Shown piece by piece: positions 31,558 to 37,295 of a DNA stretch of 37,295 bases. Source of the DNA: an uncultured Collinsella sp. (GTDB lineage: Bacteria; Actinomycetota; Coriobacteriia; Coriobacteriales; Coriobacteriaceae). Within the stretch, counting starts at the first letter, position 1. Each line of letters opens with the position of its first letter. A model generated the notes under the pieces. The model saw only the letters and a list, made by a program, of their open reading frames with translations, ran no database searches and had not been told where the DNA came from. Location: assembly GCA_900547025.1 (NCBI GenBank), contig UREZ01000006.1, positions 1 through 37,295 on the forward strand, in the 5' to 3' direction. Position numbers and translations under genes: made by a program.

Positions 31558-32320
31558 CGTCCTCATCCCCTTCCACAGAAAGCTGGGACTGGGTGCCACC
31601 AAGGCCCAGCAGGTCGTACTTATCGATGCCGATGATGATTGCGATCAGGGCGACGCCGAGGACGGGCACGTTGGCATAGGAGCACAGCAGGAAGCCCAGG
31701 AAGTAGAACGGCACGAGCTGCTTGGTAAGCACCAGACGGCCGAGCATGGCGAAGCCCATGGCAGGCAGGATGTTGGCTGCGACGCCAAAGCCATCGAGGA
31801 CGAACGTCGGGATGAAGTCGAGCAGGCCCTGAACGGCGTCGGCACCCAGATAGAAGGAGACCGAGCACAGGATAAAGGCCAGGACGACAATCACGAGACC
31901 GATAATCCAGTGCATAGCGTAGATACCCTTGAGGTTACCCTTGCTGGCAAAGACGTCGGCACGGTCGACCAGAAGGGGCATACCGGCGTTGACGACGTTC
32001 TTAATGGCCAGGCACAGAGTGGCGATGGGCATCGCGAGCGCGATAGCGGCCTCGGTGCTCTGACCCAGCTGAATAGCGAAGGCGCAGGCGAGCACACCGC
32101 CAATACACTCATCGGGCGGCACGTAAGCGCCGATGGAGATAGAACCCATGAAGAGCAGCTCGAGGCTCGCACCGATGGCGAGGCCGGACTGCAGGTCCCC
32201 GAGGACTATGCCGACGAGCGGGCACAGAACGATCGGGCGGAACGCATAGAGCGTACCGAGCTGATAATCGAGCTTACCGAAGGCAGCGATAAGTCCGATG
32301 AGGATCGCTTGAACAAGCAT
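31547..32320 (-). CDS. PTS mannose-family IIC component
   Basis: This 257-aa polytopic protein has the sorbose/mannose IIC features: GLIAAFGKLDYQLGTLY at the N-terminus, RPIVLCPLVGIVLGDLQSGL, ASLELLFMGSISIGAYVPPDE (the IIC signature) and several hydrophobic helices. An acidic tail (GDEDDDF) is unusual but short. AGGGAGG lies 4 nt before the ATG. It is the first gene of the IIC-IID(-epimerase) unit. A 294-nt gap with its own operator pair separates it from IIB. Confidence 0.95.
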   Translation of the reverse strand: MLVQAILIGLIAAFGKLDYQLGTLYAFRPIVLCPLVGIVLGDLQSGLAIGASLELLFMGSISIGAYVPPDECIGGVLACAFAIQLGQSTEAAIALAMPIATLCLAIKNVVNAGMPLLVDRADVFASKGNLKGIYAMHWIIGLVIVVLAFILCSVSFYLGADAVQGLLDFIPTFVLDGFGVAANILPAMGFAMLGRLVLTKQLVPFYFLGFLLCSYANVPVLGVALIAIIIGIDKYDLLGLGGTQSQLSVEGDEDDDF

Positions 32321-32458
32321 TGTTCCTCCCTTTGATCCCTCTTGGATCCGCGCGGCGATTCCCGACTTGTCAGCGCGCCCTTTTCCATGCCGACAATCGC
32401 CCAGACAGATCCAGCTTGTACCGGTGTGCTGTTAACACCTAAACCGGTGCAAATGATT

Positions 32459-32502
32459 TGATACCAATTATATAGTCATGCGAAAACTATTTAATACCAA
32501 TC
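32459..32502 (-). promoter_or_regulatory. Promoter with paired operator boxes, IIC-IID unit
   Basis: On the coding strand ATTGGTATTAAA (around 32492-32502) and ATTGGTATCAAA (around 32459-32468) are 33 nt apart. TATAAT at 32467-32472 overlaps the second box. The design is the same as at 29558-29603. Confidence 0.7.
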
Positions 32503-32579
32503 GCTCAACGGGCGTGTACTCCCGGTGAACGGTAGATGGGGGTAACGGGTAAAGCGTTTATCCGGTACGCCCACGAATA

Positions 32580-32603
32580 GGGGCGGCGCCGTGCGCGCCG
32601 CCC
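32580..32603 (-). terminator. Hairpin after the IIA-IIB unit
   Basis: GGGCGGCGC pairs with GCGCCGCCC, 11 nt past the IIB stop. The tail (CCTATTCG) is poor in T, so termination efficiency is doubtful. Confidence 0.5.
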
Positions 32604-32614
32604 GTGGTTCCCAA

Positions 32615-33097
32615 TTAGAGGGCGCTTAGGGCATCGACCTTGGGGTCGTCGGCCAGAGCGCGAATCTCGACCTCGACACCGCGGCCGACGAGCTCGCGAA
32701 TGTCCTCTTCCTCGGCAGCAGTCACAAAGATCTGGCGGGAGATCTTACGGGCATCGGGACGCTGCTCGTCCTTGGACTTGGTGTTGCCCAGGTTGATGGA
32801 GGTGATCTGCGGGCAGCCGTCGACAAGCTGCTTGGCCTCGGCGATGCTGGCGACGCAGATGATCATCTTGTACTTATCGGTAACACCGGAGTTGATGGCC
32901 TCGATGGCGTGCTCCATGTCCTTAATGACGAGCTTGACGTTGGCCGGCTTTCCCATCTTGAGCGTAGTCTTCCAGACGGGATCGTTGGCAACCTTGTCGC
33001 CAACGCAGAAGATGCAGTCGGAGCCCAAGCCCTGGACCCAAGAGACGGCCACCTGGCCATGAAGCAGACGATGGTCGACGCGAAGCAGTTGAATCAT
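32615..33097 (-). CDS. PTS mannose-family IIB component
   Basis: This 160-aa cytoplasmic subunit carries the phosphohistidine motif LLRVDHRLLHGQV, with His13 as the phosphorylated residue, and SWVQGLG after it. It receives phosphate from IIA and passes it to the sugar. Length is normal. GGGGGT precedes the ATG. It follows IIA after 57 nt. Confidence 0.96.
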   Translation of the reverse strand: MIQLLRVDHRLLHGQVAVSWVQGLGSDCIFCVGDKVANDPVWKTTLKMGKPANVKLVIKDMEHAIEAINSGVTDKYKMIICVASIAEAKQLVDGCPQITSINLGNTKSKDEQRPDARKISRQIFVTAAEEEDIRELVGRGVEVEIRALADDPKVDALSAL

Positions 33098-33154
33098 GAT
33101 TGACCCCCAAAGGTCTCATGCCGGAAACCCGGCCCCATTAATAGCAGGCGGTGA

Positions 33155-33574
33155 CTAGAACTCTTCCTCGTCATCCGCATCGGTCAGCAGGTCGTTGACA
33201 AACTTGACGCGCGTGTCGTCAGCCGCGAGGATCTCGCGGATAACCTGATCGGCGGGAGCCTCCTGGTCCGAAAAGAGCAGCTGGATCAGCAGCGGCAGAT
33301 TCATGTTGGCAACCAGGTAGGTGTTGGGGCGCGTCTGGACGATCTTGGTGAACTCGTTGTTGACGCTGCCGCCAAACAGGTCGGTGCACACGATTACGTC
33401 GTCGGCGGGGTCGAAGGTCGCCAGGAGCTTGGCGGCCTCCTCGGCGACGTCGGTGCGGCCGTCGACAAACATCGACAGGTCGTGGACGTTATCGCGCGCG
33501 CCCGAGAGCAGCTCGGTGCTCTCTTTGATGCCGGTCGCAAAATGCGCGTGGCTGGCAAAGATGTATTGCCTCAT
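33155..33574 (-). CDS. PTS mannose-family IIA component
   Basis: The 139-aa product has the EIIA-Man fold. It starts YIFASHAHFATGI, with His9 the likely phosphorylation site. VIVCTDLFGGSVNN and the NMNLPLLIQL segment are typical. It takes phosphate from HPr. GGGGGAAA lies 4-5 nt before the ATG at 33574; a TTG start further upstream is less likely. It begins 21 nt after deglycase copy 2, so the deglycase, IIA and IIB form one unit. Confidence 0.95.
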   Translation of the reverse strand: MRQYIFASHAHFATGIKESTELLSGARDNVHDLSMFVDGRTDVAEEAAKLLATFDPADDVIVCTDLFGGSVNNEFTKIVQTRPNTYLVANMNLPLLIQLLFSDQEAPADQVIREILAADDTRVKFVNDLLTDADDEEEF

Positions 33575-33595
33575 TGCGGTTTCCCCCAAATGAAA

Positions 33596-34657
33596 TTAGT
33601 AGTCGAACTGGTGGTAGTAGCGGCGGTACTTGAGGTTGTGCTTGGTGACCAGCTCGTAGTTGCGCGAGAGGCGGTCGGTGGTCAGCACGGACAGGATCCA
33701 GGGGGACACGATGACGCGGAAGTCGTCGTCCAGGCCCGGGATCGCGTACTCGGCGGTGTCGATGATGACGTAGTCCTCGTCGCCGGTCACGCCGCTGGTG
33801 AGGAAGGCGCGGACGCGCTCGTCGAGGGCGCGGCACTCGTCCTCGCCCATGAACAGGAACACCGGGACGCCGGGCTCGAGCAGCTCGAGCGTGCCGTGGA
33901 AGAAGTCGTGCGAGGTGATGTGGCGGATGCGCTTCCACTGCATCTCCTCGAGCAGGCACATGGAGTACAGGATGGTCTCGCCCCACAGCGCGCCCGAGCC
34001 GATGAACATGGTGTAGTCGGCCAGCGCGTACTTCCTGGCGAGCTCCTCGGCGCGCGGCTCGAAGCGCTTGCGGATGTCGAGCATGTCCTTCCAGACGTCC
34101 TTCGTCTGCTCGATGAACAGGTCGAACTTGGGGAAGCAGCCGCGGCGGTTGAGCAGGCGCAGGCCGAAGCAGTCGGCGAGGTAGTAGCCCTTCTCGCAGC
34201 CGCCGGCGCCGTGGTCGGAGGCCATCATGACGCAGTTCTCGGCGCCCACGGCCTGCCCGATCTTGCCCTCGGGGTTGGTCATGGCGAAGACGCGCACGCC
34301 CATCTCCCTCATCTTGCCGACGGCCTCGAGCACCTCGGGGGTGGTGCCGGACTCGGAGGCGGTCAGCACGACGGACCTGTCGGTCATGCGCTTGTGGCCC
34401 ATGACGTTCCACTCGGCGGCGTGGATCAGGTAGACCTCGAGGTCGCGGTCGCCGAACTTGTTCATGAGGTACTCGAGCTGCATGAACTCGTCCCAGGTGC
34501 CGCCGACGCCCATCAGGAAGACGGCGTCGTAGCCCTCCTCGTGCACGCGGTCGGCCAGGGCGGTCATCTTCTTGCCGGCCTCGTAGACGTTCCTGCCGTC
34601 CTCGAGGTAGCCCTCCTGGTCGAAGTGCATGATTTCGATCTTCTCGGTCTCCTTCAT
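33596..34657 (-). CDS. FrlB-like SIS-domain deglycase, copy 2
   Basis: The protein is identical to the copy at 28447-29508 (353 aa). The single DNA difference is a silent T/C at 34634. Flanks are unrelated from the first base outside the ORF: the ribosome site here is AAAGGAGCGGG, against GGGAGGACACAC in copy 1. It leads the unit deglycase-IIA-IIB and has its own operator pair. Salmonella gfr loci carry two divergent deglycases beside a mannose-family PTS; here the two are the same protein, so dosage or independent timing is more plausible than different substrates. Confidence 0.88.
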   Translation of the reverse strand: MKETEKIEIMHFDQEGYLEDGRNVYEAGKKMTALADRVHEEGYDAVFLMGVGGTWDEFMQLEYLMNKFGDRDLEVYLIHAAEWNVMGHKRMTDRSVVLTASESGTTPEVLEAVGKMREMGVRVFAMTNPEGKIGQAVGAENCVMMASDHGAGGCEKGYYLADCFGLRLLNRRGCFPKFDLFIEQTKDVWKDMLDIRKRFEPRAEELARKYALADYTMFIGSGALWGETILYSMCLLEEMQWKRIRHITSHDFFHGTLELLEPGVPVFLFMGEDECRALDERVRAFLTSGVTGDEDYVIIDTAEYAIPGLDDDFRVIVSPWILSVLTTDRLSRNYELVTKHNLKYRRYYHQFDY

Positions 34658-34773
34658 TCCCGCTCCTTTCACGAGCAGTTTGAATTGTCGCACGGAATGA
34701 ACGGGCTTGCCGCCCCGTCGCACCGCTTAACCTTGTGGACATCTTGGCCCCAAGCTCAACAATTCAAAGGTTC

Positions 34774-34819
34774 TTAATACCAGTGAACGATTACAGGTTA
34801 GCCGTTTTTAATACCGATT
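34774..34819 (-). promoter_or_regulatory. Paired operator boxes upstream of deglycase copy 2
   Basis: On the coding strand ATCGGTATTAAA (around 34809-34819) and ACTGGTATTAAG (around 34774-34785) are 34 nt apart. The -10 is weaker here (TGTAAT, between the boxes) than in the other two pairs. Confidence 0.6.
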
Positions 34820-34890
34820 TTATGATTTCATCCTCCCCTCTCGGTAGACGGTCAGTTTTTGCCGCTCATCGGTCAAGCGACATATATCCG

Positions 34891-34926
34891 TAAAAACGAG
34901 CGCCCCCGCCATGCGCAGGGACGCTC
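34891..34926 (-). terminator. Terminator of the GntR operon
   Basis: GAGCG and inner CCC/GGG pair with CGCTC. The minus-strand tail is GTTTTTACGG. It lies 6 nt past the stop codon of the downstream GntR gene. Confidence 0.75.
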
Positions 34927-34932
34927 TAGACG

Positions 34933-35646
34933 CTAATAGTTATAGGTATATCCGCCGGCGTCGCCGCGGGTAAAAGACTTGGCATGCTCGATTGCCTGCC
35001 CACTCGAGTCATAGGTCAGGCCTTCCAGCACGAACGCCAGATCGCCCGGCTCAAGATTGAGCAAACTCGCATCGCGTGCGCCCAGCGCCTCGATATCGAG
35101 TTTCTCTACCGACTGATCTGGCTTGCGTCCCAACATATCGTAGGTCTCGAACAGGCTGAAGACCGAAATGTCCACGTCTTCGATGCCCGGAAACAGCAGG
35201 CACGGAATCAGTGTCATCTCGATCGATACGGGCTCACCATCGATGCAGTTGAGGCGGCGCACCGAGTAAAGCAGATCGTCCTCGGCGATGCCAAACAAGT
35301 CGGCATAATACGGGCCGGCGTAGCGTTTGGAGCGCGCCAGGATGCGCACCGACGGCGTCGCGCCCGATGCCAGAACCGACTGGCGGAAGCCGCCCTTGCG
35401 TTCGTGCTCGTCAAACCACTTGTGTCCCACAAAGGCGCCTTTGCCCTGCACGCGACGAATCTGGCCACTTTTGACCAGCTCGTCCATGGCGCTTCGGATT
35501 GTCAGGCGTGTCGTGCCAAACTCCTCGGCCAGCTCGTTTTCGGACGGAATCATCGAGCCCGTCGGGTAGTCGCCGCGCTCGATTCGCTCCGCAATGCAGC
35601 GGCGAATTTGTTTGTAAACCGGCAAGTCTTCTACTGCATCAGCCAT
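34933..35646 (-). CDS. GntR/UTRA-family transcriptional regulator (downstream gene)
   Basis: The 237-aa product has a GntR winged helix at 1-75: IRRCIAERIERGDYPTGSMIPSENELAEEFGTTRLTIRSAMDEL (quoted in part: PSENELAEEFGTTRLT). A UTRA ligand domain follows (about 90-237), with SVRRLNCIDGEPVSIEM and a C-terminal strand pattern. UTRA proteins sense sugar phosphates or related metabolites; FrlR is one. It is adjacent to the deglycase/PTS locus and transcribed the same way, so it probably controls the GGTATTAA boxes. Its 5' end overlaps the other regulator gene by 16 nt. Confidence 0.9.
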   Translation of the reverse strand: MADAVEDLPVYKQIRRCIAERIERGDYPTGSMIPSENELAEEFGTTRLTIRSAMDELVKSGQIRRVQGKGAFVGHKWFDEHERKGGFRQSVLASGATPSVRILARSKRYAGPYYADLFGIAEDDLLYSVRRLNCIDGEPVSIEMTLIPCLLFPGIEDVDISVFSLFETYDMLGRKPDQSVEKLDIEALGARDASLLNLEPGDLAFVLEGLTYDSSGQAIEHAKSFTRGDAGGYTYNY

Positions 35647-36398
35647 TCGACACCTACCTTCGTCGCAACGCCGTCTGCCTCGCCGTTATCGGCAAAACGA
35701 TACTTGGTCGGCAGAATCACGGACTTGCAATACTCGACAAAGCCATCGTTCTCGTCACGCTCGTGCGAAGCCTTGTAAAACACCGGCGTGCCCTCCTGAG
35801 CACCCAGCAACTTGGCCTCGTCGGCGTTCAGACGGCTGATGGAAATATGCTCCTTGCCGTGCGCCACATGGACATTCCCCTCTTTGAGCAAAACGTCGTA
35901 GAGGCTTTCCTGCTCAAAATCGTGATCGGGAAGCGAGGGGCACAAAGACAGATTGACGTGAGCCGTCTCAATCGACGCCGGGGAACCATTAACCACGCGC
36001 ACGCGCCGAATGCAGAAGAGCGGCATGCCCAGGTCGATCTGGGCTTTTTGGGCCAGATCGATATCGGCGTACACGACCTTGGACCAAACCAGGTGTGCGG
36101 TCGACTTTGAGCCAACCCTCTCCACCGCCTGCGTATAGTTCCATGTTTCCTGAAAGATATTCAGCGGTTTGGGAGGACACACATAGGTGCCCGAACCGCG
36201 GCGGCTTTCCAAAGTTCCGCACGAAATAAGACGCGTGATCGCAGCGCGCAACGCCGTGCGCGACACGCCCAGCTCTTCACAGAGCACACGCTCGGCGGGC
36301 AGCCGGTCACCACCCTGCAGGTCATAATGTTTGATATACCAAAGAATGCCCTCAAAGGCGCGATCTTTGGGCGGAATCGCATATGGTTCACTCGACAT
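35631..36398 (-). CDS. GntR/UTRA-family transcriptional regulator (upstream gene)
   Basis: This 255-aa regulator has the same architecture as its neighbour but is clearly divergent from it. The winged helix is at about 15-85 (LPAERVLCEELGVSRTALRAA, then RRGSGTYVCPP), with a UTRA domain at about 95-250 (RRVRVVNGSPASIET). The start at 36398 has GAGGAG 8 nt upstream; a TTG two codons earlier is the alternative. It overlaps the downstream regulator gene, so both are made together and could form separate dimers or a heterodimer. The unknown gene at 36434 precedes it by 35 nt. Confidence 0.9.
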   Translation of the reverse strand: MSSEPYAIPPKDRAFEGILWYIKHYDLQGGDRLPAERVLCEELGVSRTALRAAITRLISCGTLESRRGSGTYVCPPKPLNIFQETWNYTQAVERVGSKSTAHLVWSKVVYADIDLAQKAQIDLGMPLFCIRRVRVVNGSPASIETAHVNLSLCPSLPDHDFEQESLYDVLLKEGNVHVAHGKEHISISRLNADEAKLLGAQEGTPVFYKASHERDENDGFVEYCKSVILPTKYRFADNGEADGVATKVGVEWLMQ

Positions 36399-36433
36399 GG
36401 GCAAGGCTCCTCAACCGCTTGATGCTGCGGGCA

Positions 36434-36925
36434 TCATTGCTCCGGACGCCCCATGGCGTCGAAGGCTTCTTTGATCTGCTCCGCAACGTTCCGGTACGAT
36501 CGATATAGGCCGGAGTCTCGCTTGACTTCGCCCGCGGTCACCGGAATCTCAAGCTTCGAAATCTCATCCTCGCCGGTTTGCACGGCAACGATGACACCCA
36601 TACCAAGGCACATATTACGCTTGGCAGCGTTGTTTTTGGTAGCCTGAGCTGGATTAATCAAAATCTGCTGAGCTAGTTCGCGCTTGCTAACCTCCGGCAC
36701 ATCCTCGGGATTTCCGGTCTCGACAATCTCGCACTGCAGCACGTCCGCATAGTCAAAAATCTTAGGCTCTGCACCACGCTGATGCACGGCCCACTTGCGG
36801 CGCGTGGCATCCTGGTAGATAGCCGGCAAAAATGTAAACCGCGGCGGGTCCAAAATCGTATCCGTGATGGTAAACACATCGGGATCAAAGGCATCCTGCG
36901 GGTTTTTCTTCTTGAACAGCCCCAT
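36434..36925 (-). CDS. Unknown soluble protein in the GntR operon
   Basis: The product is 163 aa. It begins MGLFKKKNPQD, a basic N-terminus often seen in PH-like or SHOCT-type small proteins. Beta-strand-rich segments follow (VFTITDTI, FDYADVLQCEIVETG, GVIVAVQTGEDEISKLEIPV), and a C-terminal amphipathic helix ends it (YRNVAEQIKEAFDAM). The FDYADVLQCEI pattern is like bacterial PH domains, but I cannot name a family. GGGAGG lies 6 nt before the ATG at 36925, which rules out a longer form upstream. It may be co-transcribed with the two regulators. Confidence 0.7.
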   Translation of the reverse strand: MGLFKKKNPQDAFDPDVFTITDTILDPPRFTFLPAIYQDATRRKWAVHQRGAEPKIFDYADVLQCEIVETGNPEDVPEVSKRELAQQILINPAQATKNNAAKRNMCLGMGVIVAVQTGEDEISKLEIPVTAGEVKRDSGLYRSYRNVAEQIKEAFDAMGRPEQ

Positions 36926-36962
36926 ATCAGCCTCCCGTACTAGTATTAAACAACTCAGACCG

Positions 36963-36968
36963 AATATA
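36963..36968 (-). promoter_or_regulatory. Extended -10 upstream of the GntR operon
   Basis: TGCTATATT on the minus strand, with TTGCAA 14 nt further upstream, precedes the unknown gene by 38 nt. The rest of the gene-free stretch 36926-37295 holds two long palindromes. Confidence 0.4.
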
Positions 36969-37046
36969 GCACCAATTTGAAGTTGCAACGGCAACCCTTC
37001 GGTACACGGCGGCAATCACGCGCTCAGCGGAAAATTGTACGGGCGA

Positions 37047-37119
37047 GGGCCGGGGTGCCTGCTTTGTTTTGAGAAGTGGGCTCCGCGAACTTCTCAAAAC
37101 AAAGCAGGCACCCCGGCCC
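37047..37119. repeat. Perfect 31-bp palindrome with GAGAAGT core
   Basis: The arms 37047-37077 and 37089-37119 are perfectly complementary over 31 bp, with an 11-nt loop GGGCTCCGCGA. The inner arm reads GAGAAGT/ACTTCTC. The outer arm includes GCAGGCACCCCGG, which shares CAGGCACC with the hairpin at 23167-23207. Confidence 0.9.
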
Positions 37120-37250
37120 CGGCGATGTATCTCGGGCTAGCCATAGTAAGACATCCTGTTTCCAAGGCAGCAACAGCCATGTCCCCAATACATTAAAAAA
37201 TATCAGCCCCCGCATATCGAAACGGTCGAGAGGGCCGCCTCCGGGCGGGT

Positions 37251-37295
37251 GCCTTCCTCTGAGAAGTTCGCGAAGCCCACTTCTCAGAGGAAGGC
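37251..37295. repeat. Second GAGAAGT palindrome, inverted, cut by the window end
   Basis: The arms 37251-37267 and 37279-37295 pair perfectly over 17 bp up to the window edge. The loop, read on the minus strand, is GGGCTTCGCGA, one base different from the loop at 37078-37088. The inner GAGAAGT/ACTTCTC is the same. The arm beyond the core is CCTCT/AGAGG in place of CTTTGTTTT/AAAACAAAG. Confidence 0.88.

Noticed and set aside
32400..32455. cre (catabolite) site at the ACCGGT/TGTTAACA palindrome before IIC
   Set aside because: It does not fit the cre consensus and may be chance.
33482..34777. Long open frames on both other frames of the deglycase genes
   Set aside because: They appear in both copies because the DNA is identical and lacks A/T third bases, so stop codons are rare in every frame.
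36936..36955. Further TAGTATTAAAC operator near the GntR operon
   Set aside because: It is single, in the opposite orientation and degenerate, unlike the paired boxes.
37024..37215. Small minus-strand ORF in the right-end gap
   Set aside because: It runs through a perfect palindrome, has no ribosome site and no recognisable protein features.
1..37295. CRISPR arrays, phage genes, transposases, toxin-antitoxin pairs
   Set aside because: None were seen; repeats are isolated palindromes, not regularly spaced units.

Overview
The window looks like chromosome of a high-GC Coriobacteriia gut bacterium, most likely Collinsella or a close relative. The signs are GC-rich codon usage, a fused HisZ-HisG protein, a mannose-family PTS locus with an Amadori-type deglycase, and purine-rich ribosome sites. 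The genus is inferred from protein character; no database search was possible.

Layout. 1-6 kb: an unknown protein, purH, a GNAT acetyltransferase and a DUF2207 membrane protein. 6-13 kb: gluQ (probably leaderless), a metallophosphoesterase, a small membrane protein, a UBA/DUF4342-like protein with an OmpR-type two-component system, an orphan PTS IIB with a VOC protein, a membrane-anchored helical protein and tRNA-Leu(TAA). 13-19 kb: a Ppx/GppA protein, an FtsB/DivIC-like protein, enolase, and a larC(C-terminal part)-yfcE-mazG cluster. 19-28 kb: a PHP-type histidinol-phosphatase convergent with a histidine operon (hisZG-D-C-B-H-A-F-I-small ORF-E), which together cover the whole pathway. 28-37 kb: a PTS locus that by homology takes up an Amadori compound such as fructoselysine or glucoselysine. 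It has IIA, IIB, IIC, IID, a FrlC-like epimerase and two copies of a FrlB-like deglycase identical in protein sequence. Two overlapping GntR/UTRA regulator genes and an unknown gene sit beside it.

How the last region should work: the PTS phosphorylates the sugar-amine during uptake, and the SIS deglycase splits the product into amine and hexose 6-phosphate. Each of the three PTS/deglycase transcription units is preceded by a pair of GGTATTAA/GGTATCAA boxes 33-35 nt apart, and in two of them one box overlaps a TATAAT -10. The neighbouring GntR proteins are the obvious candidates to bind them.

The main unexplained signal is a dense set of intergenic palindromes in several sequence families. 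Within a family the core or loop is conserved while the arms differ in a base-pair-preserving way. Many lie within about 15 nt of a stop codon, and two punctuate the his operon. Other points of interest are the deglycase duplication whose identity ends exactly at the start and stop codons, a duplicated tRNA 3' end, and a possible pseudoknotted RNA upstream of gluQ.
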